A DNA stretch of 64,000 bases from Salipiger thiooxidans (GCF_900102075.1 NZ_FNAV01000011.1:162303-226302); one strand, 5' to 3'; counted from the stretch's first letter, positions 17,743 through 31,594 are shown. Program-made: numbers and translations. The notes: generated from the sequence alone by a model not told the origin.

Positions 17743-19590
17743 TTACCGGAGATTGCTGAGCACGGCATTCACCGCCGACTGGTCGACGCTGACGCCCGCA
17801 CGGGACTGGATATCGGTGTTGAGCGCGCGGAAGATGTCGTTCGCGACGCTGTTGGCGGCCTGATCGCGAAGCTGATCGCCGACCTGCGTGACCTGCGGAG
17901 CGTCCATGTCCACCGGCGTCACGCCGTCGAGCCGGACCACCAGCGCGGCACCGTTGCCGGGCAGGGCGCGGGCCTCTCCGGGCTTCATGGTGAAGACGGC
18001 CTCGAGGATCGCCGCGGGCAGCCCCTCGATGGGCTGGTTGCGGGTGAGACCGCTTTCCTGCGTCGGGGACAGTCCGCTGTCCTCGAAGCTGCCGCCGCCG
18101 GAGATCGCCGTGGCGAGTTCTCCGGCCTGGGCGACCAGCGCCTCGGTGGCCTGATCCTGCTCCCAGAGCTGGGCAACCTCGTCGCGCAAGTCCCCGAAGG
18201 GCGCGGGTGCGGGATCGCGCTGCTCGTCGAGACGCAGGGCGAAGACGCCGCCGTCCCCGAGATCGTCAATCGCGGGGTAGTCGCCGTCCTGCAGCGCCTG
18301 CGCGGCCTCGCGGAAGGCCTCGTAGCCCGCGATGCCGGTGTCCGAGGTCTCGGACCATTCGATCTGGCCGAGCTCCATGTCGGTGTCCTGGCTCAGCTCC
18401 TCGAGTGTCGCGCCCCCGGCAAGCTCGTCGTCGAGATCCTGCGACATGCCCTCGATCACCCGGCGGGCGCGGTCGAGCACCAGCGCGTCGCGCAGGTCGG
18501 GCACGGCCTCCTCGAAGGGGGTGACCTGCTCGGCCAGCACGCCGTTCACGCGGAACAGCGCCGGCCCGAGGTTGGACGGTTCCGGCCCCACGACGGCACC
18601 GACTTCGGCGCCGAAGACGGCGTCACCGGCCTCGCCGAGCGAGGCACGGGTCACGTCGCCCATGTCGGTGTCGATGATGGCAAGGCCACGCTCGGCCACG
18701 ACGCCCTCGAAATCGGTCTCGCCGCTGGCGATGCGGTCGGCCGCGGCCTGTGCCTCGTCCTCGGAGCTGAACACCAGCCGTTCCACGAGGCGGCGCTCGG
18801 GCATGTTGAACTCGGCGTGGCGCTCTTCATAGGCGTCGCGCAGGGCCTGCTCGTCGACCTCGACCGTGTCCACGATCATGTCCGGCGTCAGCCAGGCATA
18901 GGTGATGACCTTGGTCTCGGGCAGGGTGAACTGGTCGATGTTCTCGTCGTACCAGGCCTGCAGCTCTTCGTCCGTGGGAACCGGCAGGCCGGTGGTCAGC
19001 GCGTCGCGGTCGAGCGTCGCCCAGGTGAAGTCGCGGGTCTCGCCGACCCAGCCCAGCAGCGTGTTGACATAGGTGTCGGGCAGGGTGGTTCCCGAGAGCA
19101 CCGCCGCCTGCAGGATCGAGCGGGCGCTTTCCTGCCGCAGGCTGTCCTCGAACTCCGCTTCCTTGAGCCCGGCGTTCTGCAGAGCATAGGAATAGGCGCT
19201 GCGGTCGAAATTGCCGTCGGGGCCGTGGAAGGCCTGCACGTTGCGAAGATCTTCGGCGACGCGTTCGTCACCGACCGAGATGCCAAGCTGGCGGGTCTCT
19301 TCGTCGAGCGCGGCGTTGGTCACGACCTGCGCAAGCACCTGGTCGGTGAGGCCGAACTGCCGCGCCTGCTCGAGCGTCACCGGCTGGCCGGTCTGCGCCT
19401 CGACGGCGCGCATCTCGTTCTGCAGGGCGCGCGCGTAATCGGTCGTCTCGATGGTGGTGTCGCCCACCGACCCGATGCTGCCGGCGCCGCCGGTGAAATT
19501 CACCGTGCCGAACGCGCCGAAGCCCACGAACGAGGCGATAAGCACCCCCCAGACGATGTATTTCGTGATGCCACTCTTGCCGCGCGCCAT
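17743..19590 (-). CDS. ppiD: PpiD-like periplasmic folding factor (SurA/PpiD N-domain)
   Basis: This 615-residue inner-membrane-anchored periplasmic protein should help outer-membrane and secreted proteins fold. A single N-terminal helix (about residues 10-30, ITKYIVWGVLIASFVGFGAFG) anchors it. A SurA_N-like chaperone region follows to about 200, and a divergent parvulin domain lies around 240-360 (RRLVERLVFSSEDEAQAAADRI). The parvulin part lacks a clear full active-site set, so it may act mainly as a chaperone. The start at 19590 has GAAGAGG upstream. It is cotranscribed with trpE. Confidence 0.87.
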   Translation of the reverse strand: MARGKSGITKYIVWGVLIASFVGFGAFGTVNFTGGAGSIGSVGDTTIETTDYARALQNEMRAVEAQTGQPVTLEQARQFGLTDQVLAQVVTNAALDEETRQLGISVGDERVAEDLRNVQAFHGPDGNFDRSAYSYALQNAGLKEAEFEDSLRQESARSILQAAVLSGTTLPDTYVNTLLGWVGETRDFTWATLDRDALTTGLPVPTDEELQAWYDENIDQFTLPETKVITYAWLTPDMIVDTVEVDEQALRDAYEERHAEFNMPERRLVERLVFSSEDEAQAAADRIASGETDFEGVVAERGLAIIDTDMGDVTRASLGEAGDAVFGAEVGAVVGPEPSNLGPALFRVNGVLAEQVTPFEEAVPDLRDALVLDRARRVIEGMSQDLDDELAGGATLEELSQDTDMELGQIEWSETSDTGIAGYEAFREAAQALQDGDYPAIDDLGDGGVFALRLDEQRDPAPAPFGDLRDEVAQLWEQDQATEALVAQAGELATAISGGGSFEDSGLSPTQESGLTRNQPIEGLPAAILEAVFTMKPGEARALPGNGAALVVRLDGVTPVDMDAPQVTQVGDQLRDQAANSVANDIFRALNTDIQSRAGVSVDQSAVNAVLSNLR

Positions 19591-19626
19591 GGCTGCCTCT
19601 TCCCCGCTATTGCTTGGGGCCCGTCT

Positions 19627-20829
19627 CTACGCCGCGCTGTCCTTGCCCGCAAGGGGCCAGTCCAGCTCGCAAAGCCGGTCGAACAGGGTCGTGATCCCTT
19701 GTGTGTCGAGATTGGCGAAGGCGAAGCGGAAATGCCTCTCGCCGGTGGTGTCGCCCTCGGGCATGAACATGGTGCCGGGCAGGGCAAGGATGCCCGCGTC
19801 CCGCACCAGTTTCGGGCCGAGCTCGCTCGACGGCGCCGCGAACGGATGCTCGACATAGGCGAAGTAGGCGCCGAGCCCCTTGAGCACCCATCCTTTGGCC
19901 GCGAGCCGCGGGAACTGCTCGGCGATGGCGCGGCCGCGGGCGAGGATCTCGTCGCGCTCGCCGGACACCCATTGCGAGAGGTTCTCGAGCCCCCAGAGCG
20001 CCGCGACCTGCCCCAGTTGAGGGGCGCAGATGGCGACGGTGTCCTGAAACTTCTCGACCTCGGTCAGCAGCGCCGGCTTGGCGATGATCGCGCCGACGCG
20101 GTGCCCGGTGAGGCGGTAGGCCTTGGAGAAGCTGTAGAGCTGGATCAGCGTGTCCTCGTGGCCCTCACGCTTGAGCAGGTCGTGCGGGGCGCCGGTGCGG
20201 CTGTCGAAATCCTTGTAGGTCTCGTCGACGATCAGCCATAGGCCTTTCTCGCGCGCCAGCTCGTAGAGCGCAGAGAGCGTCTCGGCGGGGTATTCCACGC
20301 CGCCGGGGTTGTTGGGCGTGACCAGCACGATGGCGCGGGTGCGCTCGGTGATCAGTGTGCGCGCGGTCTCTGCCTCGGGCAGGAGCCGGTCGTCGGTCGG
20401 CAGCGGGACGGTCCGGACGCCCTGCATGTCGAGCCACATTTTGTGATTGAAATACCAGGGTGTTGGGAGAAGAACTTCATCCCCTTCTCCGCAGATCGCG
20501 GCCAGCGTCGCGGCGAAGGCCTGGTTGCAGCCGGCGGTGATCGCGACGCTCTCGGCTGGGACCTCGGCGTCGTAATGCGCCCCCCAGCTTTTCGCCAGTG
20601 CCGCGCGCAGTTTCGGCAGGCCCAGCACCGGCCCGTAAAGATGGGTCTCGGGCACTTCCATGGCCTCTGCCATGGCGCGGCGGAGCGCCGGCGGCGGTGG
20701 GTCCACGGGGGCGGCCTGGCTCACGTTGATCAGCGGCCGGTCGGCCGGGAAGTCGATGCCTTCGATCCAGCGTTTCGCCTCCGGGACGGGCGGGGTGAAG
20801 GTGGACTCGGTGCGGCTGAAATGGGGCAT
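19627..20829 (-). CDS. Class I/II PLP aminotransferase
   Basis: This is a fold-type I, PLP-dependent aminotransferase of 400 residues. The Schiff-base lysine is K236 in YSFSKAYRLTGHRVG. D202 in LIVDETY and the N of TPNNPGG position the cofactor. The C-terminal RHFRFAFANLDTQGI provides the substrate-carboxylate arginine. The family transfers amino groups between amino and keto acids; the exact substrate is not clear. GGAAAG lies upstream of the start. It precedes ppiD-trpE by only 36 bp and may share their transcript, which would fit an aromatic or aspartate-type substrate. Confidence 0.85.
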   Translation of the reverse strand: MPHFSRTESTFTPPVPEAKRWIEGIDFPADRPLINVSQAAPVDPPPPALRRAMAEAMEVPETHLYGPVLGLPKLRAALAKSWGAHYDAEVPAESVAITAGCNQAFAATLAAICGEGDEVLLPTPWYFNHKMWLDMQGVRTVPLPTDDRLLPEAETARTLITERTRAIVLVTPNNPGGVEYPAETLSALYELAREKGLWLIVDETYKDFDSRTGAPHDLLKREGHEDTLIQLYSFSKAYRLTGHRVGAIIAKPALLTEVEKFQDTVAICAPQLGQVAALWGLENLSQWVSGERDEILARGRAIAEQFPRLAAKGWVLKGLGAYFAYVEHPFAAPSSELGPKLVRDAGILALPGTMFMPEGDTTGERHFRFAFANLDTQGITTLFDRLCELDWPLAGKDSAA

Positions 20830-20946
20830 CTGGTCTTTCCGGTCTGCGTTGCCGCGGCACGCTAACAGCGCGGCGGGGCAAGGGAAAGAGCCCGCCGGCG
20901 AAATCCCGGGCCGCGACCCGCGGTCACGTCCCGTTCCCGGGGACGG

Positions 20947-21369
20947 TCAGGCGGCGGTCGCATCGAAGGCCTCGCGCGCGGCGCGGATATGGCCGTGGTT
21001 GCGGTCGGCCCAGTCCGTCAGCGCGGCGATGGGATCGAGCGCCGAGCCCCCGAGCGGGGTCAGCGCGTATTCCACCGAGGGCGGCTTGGTCGGAAACACC
21101 TCGCGGGTGATCAGCCCGTCGCGCTCGAGCTGGCGCAGGGTCTGGGTCAGCATCCGCTTCGAGATGTCGCCCACCTGCCGCTGCAGCGCCGAGAACCGCT
21201 GCGGCCCCGAGATCAGCGCGATCAGGATCAGCAGCGTCCACTTCTGGCCCACGCGGTCGAGCACGTCGCGGATCGGGCACATGCCGGGATCCTCGGGCGC
21301 GCCGCCATAGGCTGCCATCTGCAACAGGATCCCGTGGGCGGCGGGGTTACCCTCATGTTCCCTGGTCAT
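20947..21369 (-). CDS. HxlR family transcriptional regulator
   Basis: This small winged-helix DNA-binding protein has 140 residues. The HxlR core is clear: [22 protein letters not shown], then [33 protein letters not shown] and [10 protein letters not shown]27 in the conserved CPI motif could act as a redox sensor, as in YodB-type members. AGGAGG lies upstream of its ATG. It is divergent from a quinone-oxidoreductase-like gene, the same arrangement as ytfH/ytfG (qorB) in E. coli. It probably represses that gene and itself. Confidence 0.9.
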   Translation of the reverse strand: MTREHEGNPAAHGILLQMAAYGGAPEDPGMCPIRDVLDRVGQKWTLLILIALISGPQRFSALQRQVGDISKRMLTQTLRQLERDGLITREVFPTKPPSVEYALTPLGGSALDPIAALTDWADRNHGHIRAAREAFDATAA

Positions 21370-21423
21370 GAAAAAGTGCCTCCTTTACGGCTGCGGATTG
21401 GCGGTCTACATCCGAGACCATGT

Positions 21424-21442
21424 TGCAAAGATAGCCTTTGCA
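21424..21442. promoter_or_regulatory. Candidate HxlR operator
   Basis: A perfect inverted repeat, TGCAAAG-ATAGC-CTTTGCA, lies in the 96-bp gap between the divergent hxlR-type and qorB-like genes. It is placed to overlap the qorB-like promoter or leader. Its symmetry and position suit binding of a dimeric winged-helix repressor. Confidence 0.5.
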
Positions 21443-21465
21443 GAGACCAAAGGAAAGGACATCCC

Positions 21466-22335
<870 letters not shown>

Positions 22336-22343
22336 AAACGAAA

Positions 22344-22372
22344 CGCCCCGCGCAAGAGCCTTGCGCGGGGCG
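22344..22372 (-). terminator. Strong terminator between qorB-like gene and gpt
   Basis: This is a perfect 13-bp stem, CGCCCCGCGCAAG (22344-22356) with CTTGCGCGGGGCG (22360-22372) and loop AGC. On the minus strand it is followed by TTTCGTTTT, so it best terminates gpt. The stem may also stop the convergent plus-strand transcript. Confidence 0.85.
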
Positions 22373-22399
22373 GATCACATGCTCTGAGGCAAGGTGCCG

Positions 22400-22900
22400 T
22401 CAGTGGGTGCCGCGATAGGGCTCCACGTATTGCAGGGCCATGTCCCACGGGAAGAAGATCCACGTGTCCTGGCTCACCTCGGTGATGTAGCTGTCGACCA
22501 TCGGCTTGCCCTTGGGCTTGGCGTAGACCGTTGCCACATGCGCCTTTGGCAGGTGCGCGCGCACCACTTCGAGCGTGCGCCCGGTGTCCACGAGGTCGTC
22601 GATGATCAGCACGCCGGTGCCGTCCCCCATGACGTCCATGTCCGGGAACTTGATGACGCGCGGCGCGCTCTGGGTCTGGTTGTCGTAGCTCTTGACCGAG
22701 ATCGTGTCGACGAGCCGGATGTTCAGCTCGCGCGCGATGATCATCGCCGGGGCCATGCCGCCCCGGGTGATCGCGACCACGGCCCGCCACTCGCCGTCTT
22801 CGGGGCCATGCCCCTGCAGACGCCACGCCAGCGCACGGCTGTCGCGGTGGATCTGGTCCCAGCTGACGTGGAACCCCTTTTCGTGCGGCAGTCGATCCAT
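22400..22900 (-). CDS. gpt: Xanthine(-guanine) phosphoribosyltransferase
   Basis: This purine salvage enzyme joins xanthine or guanine to PRPP. The protein has 166 residues. The PRPP loop [13 protein letters not shown] is at about 97-109, and [19 protein letters not shown] at 42-60 and the C-terminal WIFFPWD match Gpt closely. GGAG lies upstream of the ATG at 22900. It follows fabI by 14 bp on the same strand, so the two probably share a transcript. Confidence 0.93.
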   Translation of the reverse strand: MDRLPHEKGFHVSWDQIHRDSRALAWRLQGHGPEDGEWRAVVAITRGGMAPAMIIARELNIRLVDTISVKSYDNQTQSAPRVIKFPDMDVMGDGTGVLIIDDLVDTGRTLEVVRAHLPKAHVATVYAKPKGKPMVDSYITEVSQDTWIFFPWDMALQYVEPYRGTH

Positions 22901-22914
22901 GGCCGTGCTCCTTC

Positions 22915-23721
<807 letters not shown>

Positions 23722-23823
23722 TCCCTTCCTCCAACCGGCATTGCTGTTTCCGAAACCCTTTAGGGCAAGGTCCCGGGGGCTTCAAGGGTTCGCGCCTGTC
23801 AGCGCTCACGAAGGAAGCAGATC

Positions 23824-24429
23824 ATGTCCGACCGTACCGGAATCTTCGCCGGCGAAGACCCGTTCATCATAGCGCGTAACTGGTTGGCAGAGGCCGAAAA
23901 AACCGAGATCAACGACGCCAATGCCATGGCGCTCTCGACCGTGGACGGCGACGGCCTGCCGAATGTGCGCATGGTCCTCCTGAAAGAGATAGAGGACGCG
24001 GCCTTCGTCTTCTACACCAACTACGGAAGCGCCAAGGCGCAGGAGATCGAGGCCGCCGGCAAGGCCGCTTTCGTGATGCACTGGAAGTCGCTGCGCCGCC
24101 AGATCCGGGTCCGCGGAACCGTCACCCGCGAAGAGGGGCCGCAGGCGGATGCCTATTATCAATCGCGCTCGCTGAAGTCCCGGCTCGGGGCCTGGGCCTC
24201 GCAGCAGAGCCAGCCGCTGGCCTCGCGCGCGGCGCTGATGGCCGAGGTCGCGAAGGTCACCGCGACGCATGGACCGATGCCGAAACGGCCGCCGTTCTGG
24301 GGTGGATTCCGCATCGCGCCGGTGGAAATCGAGTTCTGGGCCGATGGTGCCTTCCGGTTGCACGACCGGTTTGTCTGGAGGCGGCGGAACCTTGCCGAGG
24401 CCTGGACAGTTTGTCGCCTGAACCCTTGA
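23824..24429 (+). CDS. pdxH: Pyridoxamine/pyridoxine 5'-phosphate oxidase
   Basis: This FMN enzyme oxidises pyridoxine or pyridoxamine phosphate to the cofactor PLP. The protein has 201 residues. FMN- and PLP-contact motifs are visible: NVRMVLLK near residue 47, [13 protein letters not shown] near 63, and [14 protein letters not shown] near 84. The C-terminus runs DRFVWRRR ... WTVCRLNP, the highly conserved PdxH ending. AAGGAAG lies upstream of the ATG. Confidence 0.95.
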   Translation: MSDRTGIFAGEDPFIIARNWLAEAEKTEINDANAMALSTVDGDGLPNVRMVLLKEIEDAAFVFYTNYGSAKAQEIEAAGKAAFVMHWKSLRRQIRVRGTVTREEGPQADAYYQSRSLKSRLGAWASQQSQPLASRAALMAEVAKVTATHGPMPKRPPFWGGFRIAPVEIEFWADGAFRLHDRFVWRRRNLAEAWTVCRLNP

Positions 24430-24431
24430 AT

Positions 24432-24446
24432 TTCATGTTACATGAA
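24432..24446. promoter_or_regulatory. Perfect 15-bp palindrome before the cold-shock gene
   Basis: TTCATGT-T-ACATGAA, with two perfect 7-bp arms around one base, begins 2 bp after the pdxH stop and lies about 90 bp upstream of the cold-shock gene. It is too short and T-poor for a terminator. It has the look of a dimeric regulator site for the downstream promoter. Confidence 0.4.
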
Positions 24447-24536
24447 CGGGATTCGGACACAAAATACAGTTTGCAATGACTTGCGTTTACTTGTCCCCTT
24501 AAAGCAATTGACGCGCGGGGAAACGCAAGACGACCA

Positions 24537-25079
24537 ATGGAAACCCAGTTGACACAGTACCAAGAAGAGGCCCACCACGTACTCGGTAAGGTAAAGTGGT
24601 TTGATCCTGTAAAAGGATTTGGCTTCGTAGTCGCCGACGAGGGCGGCCCGGATATTCTGCTGCATGCGAACGTGCTTCGCAATTTCGGACAGAGTTCGGT
24701 CGCCGATGGCGCGAGGATCGAAGTGGCGGTGCAGCGCACCGACAGGGGGATCCAGGCAACGGAAGTTCATCATATCGAGCCGCCGGTCGCTCCGGCCGGC
24801 GTCCCGCTCGCGGATTTCGAGGGCATCGACCCCGAGGTGATGCGTGCGGCACCGCTCGAACCGGCACGGGTGAAGTGGTTCGACAAGGCAAAGGGCTTCG
24901 GCTTCGCCAATGTCTTCGGCCGCTCCGACGACGTGTTCATCCATATCGAGGTGCTGCGGCGCTCGGGCCTTGCCGACCTGCAGCCGGGCGAGGCCCTCGC
25001 AATTCGTTTGATAGATGGTAAGCGTGGTCTCATGGCCACCGAGGTTTCGGCATGGGAAGCGGCGCTCGGGCACTCCTGA
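24537..25079 (+). CDS. Double cold-shock domain protein
   Basis: This 180-residue RNA/ssDNA-binding protein has two cold-shock domains. The first (about 15-80) has GKVKWFDPVKGFGFVVADEG. The second (about 103-170) has ARVKWFDKAKGFGFANVFGR and DVFIHIEVLRR. Both keep the RNP1 aromatic residues. Two-domain proteins of this size are common in alphaproteobacteria and often respond to stress or stationary phase. The upstream region (24447-24536) is AT-rich compared with its surroundings. The last 28 bp overlap the next gene in another frame. Confidence 0.9.
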   Translation: METQLTQYQEEAHHVLGKVKWFDPVKGFGFVVADEGGPDILLHANVLRNFGQSSVADGARIEVAVQRTDRGIQATEVHHIEPPVAPAGVPLADFEGIDPEVMRAAPLEPARVKWFDKAKGFGFANVFGRSDDVFIHIEVLRRSGLADLQPGEALAIRLIDGKRGLMATEVSAWEAALGHS

Positions 25080-25528
25080 TCTTTCTGGCATCTGCAATCG
25101 TGACGGCCGCTCCGGCGGCCGCGCAGCAATGCCGTGACGACACCGTCTGGCTCCGGGGCGACTGGGGCACGGCACGGTTCCACGTCGACGTGGCCGACAG
25201 CGCCGAGGAACGCTCGCGCGGGCTCATGTTTGTCGAGAAGATGCCCGCCACGGCGGGTATGCTTTTCGTCTACGGCCACGCCAGCAAGACGGCGTTCTGG
25301 ATGAAGAACACGCTCATTCCGCTCGACATGATCTTTGCCGACGGCAAGGGGCAGGTGGTGAAGGTGCATTCCAACGCTGTGCCGCATGACGAGACGCCGA
25401 TCCCCAGCGGAACTCCGGCGCAATATGTGCTTGAAATCAACGGCGGGCTGGCGCGCCAGCTCGGCATCGACGTGGGCAGCGAGATGATGCACCCGGCAAT
25501 CCGGGGCGCCGCCTGGCCCTGCGAGTGA
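25052..25528 (+). CDS. DUF192 secreted protein
   Basis: This 158-residue protein has an N-terminal signal peptide (LLIFLASAIVTAAPAAAQQ, cleavage likely after about residue 24) and a DUF192 domain: ADSAEERSRGLMFVEKMP, MLFVYGHASKTAFWMKNTLIPLDMIFAD and YVLEINGG. The family is widespread, its structure is known and its function is not established. The gene starts inside the cold-shock gene (28-bp overlap), so its translation may be coupled to that of the cold-shock protein. Confidence 0.9.
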   Translation: MGSGARALLIFLASAIVTAAPAAAQQCRDDTVWLRGDWGTARFHVDVADSAEERSRGLMFVEKMPATAGMLFVYGHASKTAFWMKNTLIPLDMIFADGKGQVVKVHSNAVPHDETPIPSGTPAQYVLEINGGLARQLGIDVGSEMMHPAIRGAAWPCE

Positions 25529-25573
25529 TTTGACCCTTTTCAAACCTGCGGCCCGCTAGTATGCGGTCCGTGT

Positions 25574-25650
25574 CGGGGCGTAGCGCAGCCTGGTAGCGCG
25601 TCTGTTTTGGGTACAGAAGGCCGTGAGTTCGAATCTCGCCGCCCCGACCA
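25574..25650 (+). tRNA. tRNA-Pro (UGG)
   Basis: This is a 77-nt cloverleaf: acceptor CGGGGCG pairs with CGCCCCG, D-stem GCGC/GCGC, anticodon stem TCTGT/ACAGA with loop TTTGGGT (anticodon TGG), T-arm GTGAG-TTCGAAT-CTCGC, and an encoded 3' ACCA. It lies 45 bp after the DUF192 gene. Confidence 0.97.
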
Positions 25651-25943
25651 CTTCCTCCTCCCCAACTTGCGAATCTCCCGAAGCCCCGCGGCGCAGCCAT
25701 GTCGGCCGTGATTGCGGGCTTGCGGGCATTTTCCGTGTCGTGGCCGCGATTTGACCGTGTTCTGCCTGCAACGCGGCCCGACACGCGGCAACCCACAGGC
25801 CCGAGTTCAGCCGGTTTCTCACCGTCTGTGGATAACTTGCGCGCCTCCGGTGATTTTCCCGGTAAGCCGGGGGGGAGGCCAGTGCGCATCTATGTGGATG
25901 AATCGTGGACATCGCATAGACCTTGTGCCGAGCCAAGTGGTCA

Positions 25944-25959
25944 ACGCAAAATATATGCG
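25944..25959. promoter_or_regulatory. Candidate distal NrdR box
   Basis: ACGCAAAATATATGCG matches the NrdR consensus ACACWATATMTWGTGT at 10 of 16 positions and keeps the AT core. It starts exactly 84 bp (about eight helical turns) before the better box at 26028. Confidence 0.35.
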
Positions 25960-26027
25960 GAGTTTCCGAAAAAAGCCGTTGACCATTTCCGGGATTCTGC
26001 GCCAGTTTGTATGAGCCGGACAACAAG

Positions 26028-26043
26028 ACACAACATATAGTGG
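26028..26043. promoter_or_regulatory. Candidate NrdR box upstream of nrdJ
   Basis: ACACAACATATAGTGG matches the NrdR consensus ACACWATATMTWGTGT at 14 of 16 positions. It lies 140 bp before the nrdJ start. NrdR is the ATP/dATP-sensing repressor of ribonucleotide reductase genes, so nrdJ is a fitting target. Confidence 0.6.
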
Positions 26044-26182
26044 CTTTCGGCGGGGACAGCACCAACACCATCGTGGATCAGACCATCTTGATGGCGCCCG
26101 GAGGCAGGCTCGGCCGGCCTCTGCAGAACCTGTCTATCCGTCCGCCGGTGGTGATTTGGGACAGGCTGGAGCAGAGGCAGAG

Positions 26183-29824
<3,642 letters not shown>

Positions 29825-29955
29825 GGAAACGGGCAGGGTGCGGCGACGCGCGCTGCCGTGCCTTCCGGGACGGGTGCGCCGGTTCCGTGCGGACAAGGTC
29901 GCAGGCGGAATACCTCGGGCGGTACGAAAGCCGAGCCTTGCCAGCCAGACTGAAA

Positions 29956-29984
29956 AAGGGCCCCGTCGCGGGGCCCTTCTTTTT
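29956..29984 (+). terminator. Intrinsic terminator after nrdJ
   Basis: AAGGGCCCCG (29956-29965) pairs with CGGGGCCCTT (29969-29978), loop TCG, followed by CTTTTT and preceded by AAAAA, so it can work both ways. A second hairpin, CCTTTCGGG/CCCGAAAGG, lies nearby at about 29991-30012, close to the end of the converging acyl-CoA synthetase gene. Confidence 0.85.
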
Positions 29985-30024
29985 GCCAGCGCGCCTTTCG
30001 GGCTATCCCGAAAGGCAGGGTGGA

Positions 30025-31536
30025 TCAGCTAATCGCGCGGTCTTTCAATGCTTTGCGGACAAGTTTTCCGTTGGCATTGCGGGGCAGGGCATCGACGCGG
30101 ACATAGGCGCGCGGCTGCTTGTAGCGGGCGAGACGTTCGGCCGCGCGGGCCTGAAGCAGGGTCTCGTCGAGCGGCTCGGCGGCGACGTAGAAGGCCGCGA
30201 TGACGTTGACGCCTTCCTTGACCGCCACATCGGTGACGCCGACCTCGGTGATGCCCGGCAGATCGGCGAGCGCACTCTCGACCTCGATGGGCGAGACCCG
30301 GTAGCCGCCCGCGTTCATCATGTCGTCGCCGCGGCCGAGGTAGCGGATCTCGCCATCCTCGGCCATGGCACCCTGATCGCCGGTCAGGAACCAGTCACCG
30401 GCAAAGCGCTCGGCGGTCTCCTCGGGAGCGCCGACATAGCCCAGCATCAGCCCGGGGTCCGAGCGGTGCACCGCGATGGTGCCGGGCTCTCCGAAGGGGA
30501 CCGGCGCTCCGGCCTCGCCGAGGATCGAGACCCGGCGCCCGGCCTGCGGACGCCCCAATGCGCCGGAGGTGCCGGGATGCGTGGGCGAGGACGAGATGAA
30601 GGTCGAGCATTCGGACATGCCGAAGGCCTCGTAGATGGCGGTCCCCGTGGCCTCGTGCCATGCGATGCGGATCGGCTCGGCCAGCTTTTCGCCCGCAGCG
30701 AGCCCGTGCCGGAGCTTTGGGAACGGCGGCACGGGATACTTCAGAAACTGCCTGTAAACGCCCGGAGCTGCTGCGAAAATCGTCACATCATTGCGCTTGA
30801 GAAGAAGCGCGAGCTGGGCCGGATCGGTGCCCGCCGCGGGGATCAGCGCGGTGGCGCCCATGGTCCATGGATCCATGAGCCCGGTGCCCAGCGTGTAGGT
30901 CCAGTTGAACGCGCCCGCATGCAGCAGCCGGTCCGAGGCGCCGAGCCCGTACCAGCCCTGCATCATCATCTGCCGCGCCCAGATCGCCCGATGCGCGTGG
31001 CCTACGGCGCGCGGCACGCCCGAGGTGCCGGAGGTGTAGATGATGTAGGCCAGTCGCTCCGGGTCGCCCATGTGCCAGGATGCGGGCGGCAGGCCGTGCC
31101 AGCCCTCGAAGACCTCGCGACCGAAGATCGGAACATCGGTCTCGGGGCAGGCGATGCCGTCACCGCGCAGGATCGCCGCCGGGCGCAGATGCGTGATCAT
31201 CGGTGCGACCTCGCGGGCGGTAAGCTGCGACGAGGTGGGCACCGGCACGATGCCCGCGGCGATGGCCCCGAGGTAGGCGATGGGGAAATCGACGGTGTTC
31301 CCGAGCCGCATAAGCAGCACGTCGCCAGGCACCAGCCCGGCCTCGAGCAACCCCGTCGCGGTGCTTAGCACCGCCGCCGTGAGCCGCGCGTAGGACCAGC
31401 GCTCGGCGCCCGTCGGCTTGACGATGGCCAGCGCGATCTTGTCGGGCGTCGCCTGTCCCGCGGCGAGCACATGCGCGGCGAGGTTGAAGGGCGAGGGGCA
31501 GGGCGCGAAGGCGCCTTCGTCGAAAAGCGAGGTCAT
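30025..31536 (-). CDS. Acyl-CoA synthetase (benzoate-CoA ligase-like, ANL family)
   Basis: This 503-residue enzyme activates a carboxylic acid with ATP and joins it to CoA. ANL motifs are present: the P-loop YTSGTSGVPRAVGH near residue 168, YEAFGMSE near 305, GDWFLTGD near 380, and the catalytic lysine in NANGKLVRKAL near the C-terminus. The overall pattern resembles benzoate-CoA ligase types, but the acid is not certain. It is divergent from an XRE-cupin regulator across about 120 bp, which is its probable regulator. Confidence 0.85.
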   Translation of the reverse strand: MTSLFDEGAFAPCPSPFNLAAHVLAAGQATPDKIALAIVKPTGAERWSYARLTAAVLSTATGLLEAGLVPGDVLLMRLGNTVDFPIAYLGAIAAGIVPVPTSSQLTAREVAPMITHLRPAAILRGDGIACPETDVPIFGREVFEGWHGLPPASWHMGDPERLAYIIYTSGTSGVPRAVGHAHRAIWARQMMMQGWYGLGASDRLLHAGAFNWTYTLGTGLMDPWTMGATALIPAAGTDPAQLALLLKRNDVTIFAAAPGVYRQFLKYPVPPFPKLRHGLAAGEKLAEPIRIAWHEATGTAIYEAFGMSECSTFISSSPTHPGTSGALGRPQAGRRVSILGEAGAPVPFGEPGTIAVHRSDPGLMLGYVGAPEETAERFAGDWFLTGDQGAMAEDGEIRYLGRGDDMMNAGGYRVSPIEVESALADLPGITEVGVTDVAVKEGVNVIAAFYVAAEPLDETLLQARAAERLARYKQPRAYVRVDALPRNANGKLVRKALKDRAIS

Positions 31537-31565
31537 GCTCAGGGATTAGGGCCCTGTCGCCATTG

Positions 31566-31594
31566 TTGCAAGCGTGCTGCGCGGGCCCTATAGC
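31566..31594 (+). promoter_or_regulatory. Promoter of the XRE-cupin regulator
   Basis: TTGCAA (31566-31571) and TATAGC (31589-31594) are exactly 17 bp apart. A start of transcription near 31601 would exclude the ATG at 31595 and favours the one at 31658. GGGCCC blocks on both sides could form part of an operator shared with the divergent synthetase gene. Confidence 0.55.

Larger units (their letters stand above)
25651..26182 (+). other. Intergenic/regulatory region upstream of nrdJ
   Basis: These 532 bp hold no convincing gene. The second half becomes AT-richer and carries two candidate NrdR boxes (25944-25959 and 26028-26043), which mark it as the nrdJ promoter region. Short frames here lack ribosome sites and family features. 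Confidence 0.5.
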
